The notes under the pieces are model-generated. The model saw nothing but the letters and a program-made list of their open reading frames with translations, made no database searches and was not told the DNA's origin. DNA of 64,000 nt from CAYSRM01 sp964475205 (GTDB taxonomy: Bacteria; Verrucomicrobiota; Kiritimatiellia; UBA8416; CAYSRM01). The stretch lies in NCBI GenBank assembly GCA_964475205.1, contig CAYYVQ010000010.1, positions 7,922 to 71,921 of the forward strand. Reading direction: 5' to 3'. A program made the position numbers and the translations under genes. Below, piece after piece: positions 35,376 through 45,174 of this stretch. Within the stretch, counting starts at the first letter, position 1; every line of letters begins with the position of its first letter.

Positions 35376-36695
35376 ATGGCTGAAATATTCAAGGCATACG
35401 ACATCCGAGGAATTTACGGAGAAGAACTTACAACCGGGCTGGCTGAAAAGATCGGCAAAGCATTTGCAACATTCCTTAACCCGGACACCGTTGTGGTTGG
35501 ACGCGACATGAGGGAGCATTCCGAACCGCTATTCAAGGCGCTGGCAAAAGGGCTCACGACCCAGGGTGTGGACGTAATAGACATCGGCGTATGCTCAACT
35601 CCGATGTGCTACTTTGCAACAGGAAAACTACGTGCATCGGGAAGCATAATGATTACCGCTTCCCATAACCCCGGCGAATACAACGGATTCAAACTGTGCA
35701 GAGAAAACGCCATTCCCATAAGCGGTGACACCGGCATAAAGGATATACAGCGCATTGTGGAATCCGGCTGCTTTTCCAAAGCGCCGGACCGCCGGGGCTC
35801 TGTAAGCAAGCACGACCCTATGCCTGAATACAAGAAACTGGTCGCCGATTATGCCGACCTGAAACAACCGCCAAAAGTGGTCGCAGATATGGCCAACGCC
35901 ATGGGCGTAATTGAAGCCCGCACACTGGAACAGCTGCTGCAAATGGATAAACTCTTTGACGAACTCGACGGAGCGTTCCCGAACCACGAAGCTAACCCTC
36001 TTAAGCTGGAAACGCTTCAGCCCTTGCAGAAAAAGGTAAAGGAGGGCGGCTACGCTTTCGGCATTGCATTCGACGGCGATGCCGACCGGGCGGGTTTTGT
36101 AGATGAAAACGGCGAAATTGTCCCCATGGATCTTGTAACCGCCCTGATAGCCCAGGATCTGCTGGAAAAGAAGAAAGGCATCGTGCTTTACGACCTGAGA
36201 AGTAGTTGGTCGGTAAAAGAGGCAATCGCCGAAAAAGGCGGCATCCCCAGAATGTGCCGAGTCGGCCACGCATTTATCAAGCGCCAGATGAGGGAACATA
36301 ACGCAATATTTGCGGGTGAACTGTCAGGACACTACTATTTCAAAGACAACTACTACGCCGAAAGCTCCGCCCTGGCAGCCATTTCAATAGCAAACATTCT
36401 TAGCAAAACAGGCAAATCCCTGTCGGAAGCCGTTAAACCCCTTAGAAAATACTGGAGCAGCGGCGAGATAAACTCCACAGTCAAAGACGCCAGGGCAGTC
36501 CTGGAAACCCTTAAAAAACAGTACTCCGACGGCAACCTCGAAACCATGGACGGCATAAGAATCGAGTTCTCGGACTGGTGGTTCAATGTGCGTCCCTCCA
36601 ACACCGAGCCGCTTGTAAGACTCAACCTGGAAGCAAAAACCAAAGATGTCATGGAAGAAAAAAGAGAAGAAGTGCTGTCGTTAATACGTAGATAG
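35376..36695 (+). CDS. manB: Phosphomannomutase/phosphoglucomutase (alpha-D-phosphohexomutase)
   Basis: 439 residues. Interconverts hexose 1- and 6-phosphates. The phosphoserine loop is IMITASHNPGEYNGFKLC, the metal loop is IAFDGDADRAGFVDENG, the sugar loop is GELSGHYYFKDN and the phosphate-binding loop is VRPSNTEPLVRLNLEAK. This is the complete set for the PMM/PGM (AlgC-like) class. GEMSG-type GELSG fits dual mannose/glucose use. A strong GAGGAGAAG ribosome site precedes the ATG. Galactokinase follows 66 bases later on the same strand, suggesting shared sugar-phosphate metabolism. Confidence 0.93.
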   Translation: MAEIFKAYDIRGIYGEELTTGLAEKIGKAFATFLNPDTVVVGRDMREHSEPLFKALAKGLTTQGVDVIDIGVCSTPMCYFATGKLRASGSIMITASHNPGEYNGFKLCRENAIPISGDTGIKDIQRIVESGCFSKAPDRRGSVSKHDPMPEYKKLVADYADLKQPPKVVADMANAMGVIEARTLEQLLQMDKLFDELDGAFPNHEANPLKLETLQPLQKKVKEGGYAFGIAFDGDADRAGFVDENGEIVPMDLVTALIAQDLLEKKKGIVLYDLRSSWSVKEAIAEKGGIPRMCRVGHAFIKRQMREHNAIFAGELSGHYYFKDNYYAESSALAAISIANILSKTGKSLSEAVKPLRKYWSSGEINSTVKDARAVLETLKKQYSDGNLETMDGIRIEFSDWWFNVRPSNTEPLVRLNLEAKTKDVMEEKREEVLSLIRR

Positions 36696-36761
36696 CAACA
36701 GCCGAAATTCCCGGTTGTTCCAGCCCCGGGAGAAAAACAACCATACCTTGAGATTATCGGC

Positions 36762-37973
36762 ATGAGAGAAAATTATTCCGGCCCGCGCCTGCTTGACAAC
36801 GAAAGGCTTCAGATGGCAACGGAGCGGTTTTCAGGAACTTTCAACAGATCGCCTGAAATTATTGCTTACGCGCCGGGCAGAGCTGAAATACTGGGAAATC
36901 ATACCGACTATAACGAGGGATTCGTTATCTCATGTGCAGTGAATTTGGGATGCCTGTTTTTCTGCGCCGGCAACAATTCAAAAAACTGCAATATTTTTGC
37001 AGCAGACCTGGATCAGACCGCCTCGTTCGACGCAACAGATCCTTCCCCGCTGGAAAACGATTCCTGGCCTAATTTCGTCAAGGGCATGTATTCTATCCTC
37101 AACACAAAATACGGATCTTCAGCAAGCCCCGGATTTGACGCAATGATTAGAAGCGATATCCCTGCGGGAGCAGGCCTTTCAAGTTCTGCCGCACTTGAGA
37201 TTGCAGCCGGCCTTGCTTTTCAGAAACTGCTCGGAACAACGGTGGAACCAATTGATCTAGCCAGGATAGCCCAGGAAGCGGAAAACACATTCGTGGGCGC
37301 TCAGTGCGGCCTTCTGGACCAGATATCCAGCCTGTTCGGCGAGGAAAACCATTTCATTCTGACCGACTTCAGATCGCTGGAAACCAGGAAGCTGGCGCTC
37401 AGCAACAACGAATTATGCCTGATAATGTGCGACACCAAAAAAAAACACAGTCTCGTGGACTCAAAATACAACGAACGCAGACTTGAATGCGAACAGGCGG
37501 CGCAATTTTTCAAGGTTCAACTGCAGCGCCCGTTCACTTCACTGCGCGACGCCGACCACAAAGCGTGGGATCTTGTTTCCAAAGACATGGATGAAACCAT
37601 CGCCAGGAGAGCGCTGCACATCATCAAAGAGAACAAGAGGGTTCTGCAAGGCAGAGACATAATCGAGCAGGGACTTGATATGGAAAACTTCGGGCAGCTT
37701 ATGTTCGAGTCGCACAAAAGCTCACGCCTGAATTTTGAAAACTCCTGCCCTGAACTTGATTTCGTGGTCAGGTGTGCGGCACATATAGAGGGGGCGCTGG
37801 GCGCCAGGCTTTCAGGCGGCGGCTTCGGCGGCTCGGCTATCATTCTTGCCGACCTTCAATACGCGGAAAAAGTCTGCCGCCGCCTGGAAACCGCATTCAA
37901 AAAAGAATTCAACTGCGATTGCGAGACCGGGATTCTGCTACCCTCACAAGGCGCCTGTATTGTCAGCGCATAG
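36762..37973 (+). CDS. galK: Galactokinase
   Basis: 403 residues, GHMP kinase fold. Phosphorylates galactose at C1. The galactokinase signature is APGRAEILGNHTDYNEGFVI (here GRAEILGNHTDYN rather than GRVNLIGEHTDYN). The ATP loop is SDIPAGAGLSSSAALEIAAG and motif 3 is RLSGGGFGGSAIIL. The A-E-I-L-G-N variant is common in PVC and related bacteria and may broaden or change the sugar accepted. It ends 5 bases from the convergent thiD gene, leaving no room for a separate terminator. Confidence 0.9.
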   Translation: MRENYSGPRLLDNERLQMATERFSGTFNRSPEIIAYAPGRAEILGNHTDYNEGFVISCAVNLGCLFFCAGNNSKNCNIFAADLDQTASFDATDPSPLENDSWPNFVKGMYSILNTKYGSSASPGFDAMIRSDIPAGAGLSSSAALEIAAGLAFQKLLGTTVEPIDLARIAQEAENTFVGAQCGLLDQISSLFGEENHFILTDFRSLETRKLALSNNELCLIMCDTKKKHSLVDSKYNERRLECEQAAQFFKVQLQRPFTSLRDADHKAWDLVSKDMDETIARRALHIIKENKRVLQGRDIIEQGLDMENFGQLMFESHKSSRLNFENSCPELDFVVRCAAHIEGALGARLSGGGFGGSAIILADLQYAEKVCRRLETAFKKEFNCDCETGILLPSQGACIVSA

Positions 37974-37978
37974 ACGCC

Positions 37979-38761
37979 TTACAAATCCAGAAACCTGCGC
38001 AACCCGATAGATGCAGAGTTACACAAAGCTTTGCTTATATAATCCTTTGCGCCTGCAACAGCCTGTTCTTTTGACTTGCCCACGGCAAGGCCTGCGGCAA
38101 TAGCCGAGGCAAACGCGCAACCTGAACCGTGCGTGTCAACTCCCTGCGCGCGCGGAAGAGAAAACCTGCTGTTGCGACCCTCAAAACTCATGACATCCAC
38201 GGCAATGTCCCTGCTGTCGCCGACACTGTGCCCGCCCTTTACAACGCAGGCTACACCGAAACGGTCCGCAATGCGGCTTGCCGTTTTTTCCATGGCCTCA
38301 ATGCTCCTGATGCGGCAGGCGCCGATTATCTCCGCTTCAGCCACGTTGGGAGTTACAACAGCGGCCCTGGGAATGAGCAATTCCATCAGACTTTCCAGCG
38401 CATCCTCGGATAACAGCCGTGCGCCGGACGTAGACACCATAACAGGATCCACCACCAGGGCGGCAATGCCCGACCGATCTACCTCTTCGGCAACAGCCTG
38501 GATTATCTCGCTTGAATAGACCATGCCGGTCTTTACGGCGGAAACAGAAAAAAAATCGCAGACGGTTCTGATCTGAAGAGCCACAAAACCCGGGTCGACC
38601 GGAAAGACTCCGGAAACCTGGTCCGGATTCTGAGCAGTCAAACAGGTAACAGCGCTTGCGCCGTGAACGCCTAACGCGGCAAAGGCCTTCAGATCGGCCT
38701 GTATACCGGCCCCTCCGCCGCTGTCCGAACCGGCAACAGTTAAACAAACAGGCTTATTCAT
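37979..38761 (-). CDS. thiD: Hydroxymethylpyrimidine/phosphomethylpyrimidine kinase
   Basis: 260 residues, ribokinase fold. Phosphorylates HMP and HMP-P in thiamine synthesis. Seen: the N-terminal VCLTVAGSDSGGGAGIQADL, GASAVTCLTAQNP, VVDPVMVSTSGARLL, VTPNVAEAEIIG and the anion-hole/catalytic DTHGSGCAFASAIAAGLAVG. The ATG at 38761 with TTGGAGACT just upstream is preferred over a TTG nine bases earlier. It is a single-gene unit, convergent with galK. Confidence 0.95.
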   Translation of the reverse strand: MNKPVCLTVAGSDSGGGAGIQADLKAFAALGVHGASAVTCLTAQNPDQVSGVFPVDPGFVALQIRTVCDFFSVSAVKTGMVYSSEIIQAVAEEVDRSGIAALVVDPVMVSTSGARLLSEDALESLMELLIPRAAVVTPNVAEAEIIGACRIRSIEAMEKTASRIADRFGVACVVKGGHSVGDSRDIAVDVMSFEGRNSRFSLPRAQGVDTHGSGCAFASAIAAGLAVGKSKEQAVAGAKDYISKALCNSASIGLRRFLDL

Positions 38762-38882
38762 AGTCTCCAATCATAGCAGAACACACTTGCCCTTTTCAAT
38801 AATTGAAGCTAGACTTCTTCGTTGCGTGGTTGGGTATTAACCCGCATATCACGCGGAAATCGGAAAACTGAAGGAGTATCAT

Positions 38883-41261
38883 ATGAAAAGGCGCCTGTTT
38901 ACGTTCGCCCTGGCTCTGTGTGTTAATATAATCGCCATAAACAATTCCATTGCCCAGTCCACCGGGCAAGGCCGGATACCGCCACTGCGCTCTACAGGCG
39001 TTCCCAAAGGGTCGCCTGAAAAGATCCTTCTCAAGAATCCGGTTATACATGTGCGGGTCAATAACCTCGACCAACTGCTTAACGACATAAACGACCTGCT
39101 CATGTCGTTTGTTCCGGAAAAAGCAGTTCCGGAACAGTTGCAACCTTTCCTTAAATATGAGAGACCGGTCCTGGCCTTCCTCGGGATGAACATAGCAGGC
39201 AAACCGCTGGATGCTCAGACCCTTGCGCTTATAAGCGGCGTTGACTCGCGGCGTTCGCTTTCGTTGACACTTTATCTTGGCGGCAAACCGTTGCAGTTCG
39301 CCCTCAGTGTGCCTGTTGCAGACGGAAAAAACGTTGCCGGCATGCTGATGAATATAACACTGCCCAGAACCTTCCAGCGGAAAAAACAAGACGGAACGCC
39401 TTACTATCACATTAAGCCCTCAAAACATGGTATGCCCGGAAATCTTTACGTAGCATGCTCGGAAGACTACGCGTATATCTGCAGTTCCGTTTCGCTAGCC
39501 TCCGCCCTTGCCGAGGCGGATCCGGAACTCCGCCTGGCAAGCAGCGACACCGTGAGAGCAATAACTGAAAAGTATGCAGAGAAAGATCTAACCGCGTGTC
39601 TGAATCCGGCCGTCTTAAAAACGTTCCTGCCCGGACTTGAACAACAGCTTTCAATCATTATGCCCGGACAGATAGCAAAGTTACGCACATCGTTTCTCGA
39701 AAGCATGAGCGAATCTGAGCGGCGCATGATGGACCTGCGCATCAGGACAGAACTGGGACTTAAAGACACCGATGAACTGCTCGATTACGCCGAATGCTTT
39801 GCCACTGCAACGTACGAAAGCTTCGCTTCAAGCCTGTTTGACCTGGCCCGGAACTTTCACGGGACCGGCATTGCAGTGAATTTCGACAAACAATTCCAGT
39901 CCATTGAATACTCCTGTTATTCTTCCGACGTCAAGCCCCTCTCGGCAACCCGGCCGATTCCCATGAATGAAGCCGTTAAAGCAGTCATGTTCCTGCCCGG
40001 CGAATTAAACAACCTGGCCATATCCGGAAAACAACCGGAAAAGCGACAGGGCAGCCTGGCTGCCCGGTGGACCCGTTTGTTGCAGGAAAAACTGGACCAA
40101 AAGAATCTTTCTTCCAAAGTAACTGAAAAACTTATAACCATGGTCCGTGAATACCGTCCGGAACAGAACCTGGAGAGCATTGCAGACTGGACAGTTTCAA
40201 CACGCATAGAGACATTCGAGCTGCCTGAAATTGACGGCTACGATAGCGCTCTCGATTACCTTGCCGCCCTGAATAAGGCACAATACATGGCATCGTACGC
40301 CTTTATCCAGCCGGCGCAGAGCAAAAATATGCTTCGGCAATACTGCAACTCACGGGTGGCGGCAATTGAAAACAACATAGCGCACGCAACCGGCTTTCGA
40401 GAAACAGTGACCGAAAACGAACCCTTCATCAGCCGAAGTGTCCGGCTTCGTGAAGAAACGCTCGATACAAATATTGAACGGTTTTCCATCGAAAACACTT
40501 ATACCACAACCATGGGAATGTTCGGCTACCACGAACATGAGCTGATTAACCGAAGCATGTATGCGTGCCGCCAGCTTGATAATTACCTGCTTATTCAACC
40601 GGGGCGGGGCCCTTATGGCTGGCTGAAAGAGAAAAACCGGCGTGACAACTCAAAACCCGGCGCAGCAGTCTCCAGGCTGCTCAGCATGGCGCCTTCCAAA
40701 GCAAATACCATTGCCGTGGCTCGAGGAATGCATATCTTTCCTGCCGCCATCAGCCTCCTGGATAACCTTGAGACTTTGCTGCGCCGGGAGCTTGACTCCT
40801 ACCTTGCCGCCGCAAGAGAAACATTGCAGTCAAATGACAAGGAACAGATCGACGGACTTGCCGCGCGAATGCCGATAACTGTCAAATCCCTGAACCGCCA
40901 CTCCGCTTCCGGAAAACTGTATCTTGTGCTGCCGGGAGAATTAACCTATCCGCGTCCGGCAGTCATGCCGGCGGCATCAAAACTGTTCAAAGACTTCCGC
41001 TCAAAAATGGACACAACAGGGGGCGCAATGTGCTGGAGCCGCGCAATGCCGGGCCGGATCGAAGGCGGACTGATCCACGACACCGGCGGCATCAGCTACC
41101 TGTTTCGATCGGTCATAAACAATTTTTATGAAAAATACCAAGCTTCTCCCGCAGGACGCCGGGAATTTCTGAAATTGCTCCACGGAGAATACGACGACAA
41201 AATTCCGGAAAGCGAAATATTGGTTAAGAATCCTCTTATGCACGGTGAAAACACACGGTAG
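38883..41261 (+). CDS. Large secreted hypothetical protein (792 residues)
   Basis: The protein has a clear signal peptide (MKRRLFTFALALCVNIIAIN, then NSIAQS with probable cleavage after Ala) and no later membrane helix, so it is periplasmic or exported. The mature part starts with a Pro/Gly-rich linker, then NPVIHVRVNNLDQLLNDIND. It keeps alternating helices and strands to the end. I recognise no domain with certainty; the opening recalls DUF3352-type proteins and the other membrane-anchored hypothetical in this window. The start is secure: AAGGAG lies seven bases before the ATG. It stands alone, with thiD divergent upstream. Confidence 0.8.
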   Translation: MKRRLFTFALALCVNIIAINNSIAQSTGQGRIPPLRSTGVPKGSPEKILLKNPVIHVRVNNLDQLLNDINDLLMSFVPEKAVPEQLQPFLKYERPVLAFLGMNIAGKPLDAQTLALISGVDSRRSLSLTLYLGGKPLQFALSVPVADGKNVAGMLMNITLPRTFQRKKQDGTPYYHIKPSKHGMPGNLYVACSEDYAYICSSVSLASALAEADPELRLASSDTVRAITEKYAEKDLTACLNPAVLKTFLPGLEQQLSIIMPGQIAKLRTSFLESMSESERRMMDLRIRTELGLKDTDELLDYAECFATATYESFASSLFDLARNFHGTGIAVNFDKQFQSIEYSCYSSDVKPLSATRPIPMNEAVKAVMFLPGELNNLAISGKQPEKRQGSLAARWTRLLQEKLDQKNLSSKVTEKLITMVREYRPEQNLESIADWTVSTRIETFELPEIDGYDSALDYLAALNKAQYMASYAFIQPAQSKNMLRQYCNSRVAAIENNIAHATGFRETVTENEPFISRSVRLREETLDTNIERFSIENTYTTTMGMFGYHEHELINRSMYACRQLDNYLLIQPGRGPYGWLKEKNRRDNSKPGAAVSRLLSMAPSKANTIAVARGMHIFPAAISLLDNLETLLRRELDSYLAAARETLQSNDKEQIDGLAARMPITVKSLNRHSASGKLYLVLPGELTYPRPAVMPAASKLFKDFRSKMDTTGGAMCWSRAMPGRIEGGLIHDTGGISYLFRSVINNFYEKYQASPAGRREFLKLLHGEYDDKIPESEILVKNPLMHGENTR

Positions 41262-41296
41262 CTGAAGCGAAAACAACGTTTTCCGTGGAGCCGGTC

Positions 41297-42586
41297 TCAG
41301 CGCTTGATTACGTATGCCCTGGCTCTGGTCCTCCCGCTATTGCGGAGATCCATCATCACCAGAAACTCGTTAGCGCCCGGTTCCAGCACAAAAGGGAATT
41401 CATAACGTCCGTTTTTCTTTTCCGGTTCAGCGCGTATGCCGTTGACCCACAAAAAAGGATGGAGGCCCGATTCAATACATAGTATACCCTTCTGAGTTTC
41501 GCCGGCCTCAACAACAGCCCTGCCCGCTCCAAAGCGTATCCCTTCACCCCATGCAAGAAAACCGGCGGCATTTCCTTCGTCCGACCACCTGGATGGGTCA
41601 TCAAGAATAGACTCCAGTTGCATGGGCAGATCAACACCCGCTGTCTTCCATGTCAGGCTGAAAGTCCCGCCCCGGCGTTTCATGCGTTTCCCGGCCTGTT
41701 GGCGCAAGTCCTTCAGATCAATGGACGAAATCGCGCGCTTGATCTCCGGATCGAAAACAAGGGCCTGGATCCGGGGTTCTTCCCCAAGCTTGTAAAGGGA
41801 AACAATCGACCCTTCTCCGACCTTGATTACAAGTTCAATAATTTCCTCGTCACCAAGCGCCTGGTTAAGCAGCTTGTTGTTCTTCAATCTCTGCAACTCA
41901 GGCTCATTCTCAACAAGCCATGCCATTTCGCTTTGAGGCAGGTTCAAAATCTCAACCAGGGCCGCTAATTCGTCGAGCGCCTGCGCCGAGCCGGTTTTAG
42001 CTGCAAGCGCGTTTTTTGAACGTCTGAAAGTGCGCTGCAACCCGGCGATAAATTTCGCCTGACGATCAACGCCGGCATTCAAATCCACGGAATCCACGCC
42101 GCCCGGGCCGCGGTCTTCAGGGGGAAGGAAATATCCACTGTACAGGCTGTGCCTGCGAACAGTTGACTCCAACGGCGATAATCCTGCCAGGTTTGCGAGA
42201 AAATCAACCGCCAGAACAGCACAGGCAATAACCATCATAACCAGAACCACGTTGCCGCTCACGTCGACCACACGCCGGAGCCGCGACTTTTCATCCCTTT
42301 TCCACCTCATCCGCCTGTCAAACAGCCGAACCCCGATAGTAAATATACAACTGAATATGATCAGAGATAAAAGCGACTCAACAGTAAAAAGGACAAAAGG
42401 ATTGCGCGTCAAACGATTCAATAAAGCTGCAAAAAAATAACCGGCACACAAAGCAACAGCAAAAGCCAGGGCCAGAAAAGCAAGGCGTCCCAGGTTTGAC
42501 AGGAACGGCTTCCTTAATATCCGTATGCAGGTCAGCAGTACATACGCTGACAGAAATACTTCGGCAGCTACAATCAGAACCGGCAT
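41297..42586 (-). CDS. CvpA-like membrane protein with C-terminal soluble domain
   Basis: 429 residues from the ATG at 42586, chosen because GGAAAG lies just upstream and the residues after it form the first membrane helix (MPVLIVAAEVFLSAYVLL). Further helices lie near 30-55 (LAFLALAFAVALCAGYFFAA), 65-90 and 120-140, the four-helix pattern of CvpA-type proteins. A long helical region follows, then a beta-rich C-terminus (FLAWGEGIRFGAGRAVV, HPFLWVNGIRAEPEKKNG). The family call is moderate. It is the last gene of the arginine operon, 40 bases after argG, but nothing suggests a role in arginine synthesis. Confidence 0.65.
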   Translation of the reverse strand: MPVLIVAAEVFLSAYVLLTCIRILRKPFLSNLGRLAFLALAFAVALCAGYFFAALLNRLTRNPFVLFTVESLLSLIIFSCIFTIGVRLFDRRMRWKRDEKSRLRRVVDVSGNVVLVMMVIACAVLAVDFLANLAGLSPLESTVRRHSLYSGYFLPPEDRGPGGVDSVDLNAGVDRQAKFIAGLQRTFRRSKNALAAKTGSAQALDELAALVEILNLPQSEMAWLVENEPELQRLKNNKLLNQALGDEEIIELVIKVGEGSIVSLYKLGEEPRIQALVFDPEIKRAISSIDLKDLRQQAGKRMKRRGGTFSLTWKTAGVDLPMQLESILDDPSRWSDEGNAAGFLAWGEGIRFGAGRAVVEAGETQKGILCIESGLHPFLWVNGIRAEPEKKNGRYEFPFVLEPGANEFLVMMDLRNSGRTRARAYVIKR

Positions 42587-42626
42587 ATCTGTTTCTTTCC
42601 GGAACGACAGCCCCGCAACAGGACGG

Positions 42627-43865
42627 CTATCTGCCAGCGCGTATCTGGCCTGCCCGGGCCATGGCCCTTGCTTCAACGCTTTGAATCTCGGCAAAACCCT
42701 GTGAACTGCGCGGATTGAGGCCTTCGCTCACCTCCATGGAAGCGTCTGCTTCATTGTAAAGCGAAGCCGGACAGTCCCCGAGCTCCATGAAATGAATATT
42801 GCCCTTGTATAACTCAACTTTTACCGTTCCCGAAGCGTACAACGCGAGCTGATTTACAGCCTCCAAGGCTGAAGTTGTTGCAGCGTCAAAATAACGCCCG
42901 TCATATATCTGCCCTGCGACAAACCTGGAAAGGTAACCGAAAAGTTCCGAAGCTTTGCGATCCATCGTCGCCATGTATACCTGAGAAAGACAAAAACCCA
43001 AAAGCTCCATACCGGGAGCCTCGTACACTCCGCGGCTCTTGGTGCCGACAATACGGTTTTCCAGGGCGTTCTTCACGCCTATCCCATTGCGGCCGCCGAT
43101 CTCATTGGCCTTACGAATCAATTCCAGAGGCGCAAGCTGCTGGCCATTAAGCTCCACGGCCAGACCCTGGTCATAACGCACTGTAAACTCTTCCGCGCGA
43201 TCCGGCGCATTTTCCGGCCACACTCCCATCTGAAGGTCAACAATGGTACAGGGAGTATTAAGATGCTCCAGATCTTCAGCCTCATACGACAAACCAGCAA
43301 GGTTTGCATCGGTGGAATACCGCTTTTTCTCACCCTGCGAAGCCTCAATCCCCTTCTCTTTCAAATACCGCACCATCTGGCTGCGGCCACCGAACTGTTC
43401 AAGCAGTCCGCTGTCACGCCATGGCGCATATACCTTCATGCCCGGGGCCAGGGCGTTGGTATACCGTTCAAAGCGCATCTGATCATTGCCCCGGCCCGTA
43501 GCGCCGTGAGCCAGCGCCGTGCAACCGAGTTCCTGCATCCGGCCGATAAGACCTTCTACAGTGACTGCCCGCGCTATCCCTGTTGAATTCCAATACCCTC
43601 CGTCATAGCGGGCCTGGGCCTTTATCGCCTGCATACAGGCCTCGGCCATGGAATCTTTCAGGTCTACAATCACTGTCTCAACACCGCAGGCGGACATTTT
43701 TTCGGCCACATCGGCAATGTCGTCTTCGTCAGGTTGCGCAAGATCGGCGGTAAAACATATCAAGCCAACGCCTTCTTCGACCAACCTGGCCGCAACGGTC
43801 CTGCTGTCAAGACCGCCGGATACGCACAATCCGACTTTCTCTTTTTTCAGTTCTTCAAGCGTCAT
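42627..43865 (-). CDS. argG: Argininosuccinate synthase
   Basis: 412 residues. Joins citrulline and aspartate using ATP. The pyrophosphatase loop is GLCVSGGLDSRTVAARLV, a divergent form of the usual AYSGGLDTS. Later blocks match the family: CFTADLAQPDEDDIADVAE, LAHGATGRGNDQMRFE, YSTDANLAGLSYEAEDLE, RNGIGVKNALENRIVGTKSR and YEAPGMELLGF. The start at 43865 begins MTLEELKKEKVG and overlaps the argD end by 11 bases; the longer upstream frame is basic and unlike the family. Function is nearly certain, although a divergent subgroup is indicated. Confidence 0.92.
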   Translation of the reverse strand: MTLEELKKEKVGLCVSGGLDSRTVAARLVEEGVGLICFTADLAQPDEDDIADVAEKMSACGVETVIVDLKDSMAEACMQAIKAQARYDGGYWNSTGIARAVTVEGLIGRMQELGCTALAHGATGRGNDQMRFERYTNALAPGMKVYAPWRDSGLLEQFGGRSQMVRYLKEKGIEASQGEKKRYSTDANLAGLSYEAEDLEHLNTPCTIVDLQMGVWPENAPDRAEEFTVRYDQGLAVELNGQQLAPLELIRKANEIGGRNGIGVKNALENRIVGTKSRGVYEAPGMELLGFCLSQVYMATMDRKASELFGYLSRFVAGQIYDGRYFDAATTSALEAVNQLALYASGTVKVELYKGNIHFMELGDCPASLYNEADASMEVSEGLNPRSSQGFAEIQSVEARAMARAGQIRAGR

Positions 43866-45174
43866 GGCTGTTCTCCGCGGACCCGGGTTCCTGCGATGCT
43901 TTTTCAACGTTCGGTTGTTCGCCGGTTTTCGCGGCTTCTTCCCCGCCAGGCGCCGTCTCTGTATCGACAGCTTCATCTTCACCCACGCCGTGCATCCTTG
44001 CAATACAATCGTCAATAATATCCAGCGCCTCTTCTACTTCGCCGCCCTTGACGTTTAAAGGCGGAAGGAACCGGATCACGTTGCCGGCTGTGGCCAGAGT
44101 CAATAAACCTATATCGGCCATCTCATCGGCCAACTGCCTGGCATCACAATCAAGAACCATGCCAAGCATCAATCCTTTGCCACGAACCTCCGCAACCTTC
44201 TCATATTTCTCAACAAATTTTTCAAGCCCGGAACGAAAAACCTTGCCCGTCTTTTCAGCCCTGTCCAGAAGCCGATCATCCTCGATTGCGCCCAATGTGG
44301 CCAGCGCCGCGGCGCAAGCCAGGGGCCCGCCTCCGAATGTGCTGGCATGGTGCCCGGGTTGAAATACATCGGAAACTTTTTTCCCAGCCACAATCGCTCC
44401 AATCGGATATCCACTGCCCAGGGATTTGGCCACCGATATTGCGTCAGGCTCTATCCCGTAATGCTGGTAGCCAAACCACTTTCCTGTCCGGCCCATTCCG
44501 CATTGAACTTCATCGCAAAGCAACAGCAGGTTCTTCTCGTCGCAGAACGCCCTGAGACCAGTCATAAAATCTTCGGTCGCAGGCACAATGCCGCCCTCGC
44601 CCTGCACGGCTTCCACCAGAACGGCCACTGTTTTCTCTCCCACGGCTTTCTTGACCGAATCAATATCATTGAAATCCGCCAGGACAAAGCCCTCCGGCAT
44701 TGGCTCAAAACCTTTTTGAACCTTGGTCTGGCCGGTGGCAGCAGCCGTGGCAAGCGTTCTGCCGTGAAACGAGTTCCTCATTGTGACAATCTCATACCTG
44801 CCGGATTCATGTCCCCACAAACGTGCCAGCTTGATCAACGCTTCGTTGGCTTCGGCGCCGCTGTTACAGAAAAAGCACTTGCCCTTTAATGAAACGCTGG
44901 ACAGTTTTTCCGCCAGCCAGGGCTGAAGCTGGTTGTAATAAAGATTAGAAACATGAATCAGCTTCTCAGCCTGCTGTTGAATAGCAGACACCACGGCCGG
45001 ATGCGAATATCCGACATTCAAGACGGATATTCCTGAAACAAAATCCAGGTAGACCTTGCCGTTAATATCCCAGACCTTAGTTCCCTTGCCCTTTGTCAAA
45101 ACAAGATTCTGCTTGTATGTGGACATCACATGCTTGTCATAAAGATTGCTTACATTTTCCACTGCGTTAATCAT
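43855..45174 (-). CDS. argD: Acetylornithine aminotransferase
   Basis: 439 residues, class III PLP aminotransferase. Seen: FVSGISVLNVGYSHPAVV, FFCNSGAEANEALIKLAR, TMRNSFHGRTLATAAATGQ, LLCDEVQCGMGRTGKWFGYQ and the PLP lysine in DAISVAKSLGSGYPIGA. The C-terminus carries about 40 extra residues rich in Glu, Ala, Pro and Thr (from GVGEDEAVDTETAPGGEE onward), which are probably unstructured and not part of the fold. It overlaps argB by 8 bases and argG by 11. By context it converts N-acetylglutamate semialdehyde to acetylornithine, though this family may also serve in lysine synthesis. Confidence 0.94.
   Translation of the reverse strand: MINAVENVSNLYDKHVMSTYKQNLVLTKGKGTKVWDINGKVYLDFVSGISVLNVGYSHPAVVSAIQQQAEKLIHVSNLYYNQLQPWLAEKLSSVSLKGKCFFCNSGAEANEALIKLARLWGHESGRYEIVTMRNSFHGRTLATAAATGQTKVQKGFEPMPEGFVLADFNDIDSVKKAVGEKTVAVLVEAVQGEGGIVPATEDFMTGLRAFCDEKNLLLLCDEVQCGMGRTGKWFGYQHYGIEPDAISVAKSLGSGYPIGAIVAGKKVSDVFQPGHHASTFGGGPLACAAALATLGAIEDDRLLDRAEKTGKVFRSGLEKFVEKYEKVAEVRGKGLMLGMVLDCDARQLADEMADIGLLTLATAGNVIRFLPPLNVKGGEVEEALDIIDDCIARMHGVGEDEAVDTETAPGGEEAAKTGEQPNVEKASQEPGSAENSHDA

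Noticed and set aside
41262..41296. GAAAAC-AAC-GTTTTC hairpin between convergent genes as a bidirectional terminator
   Set aside because: The stem is short and AT-rich and no adjacent T-run is clear. It may help termination but cannot be supported alone.
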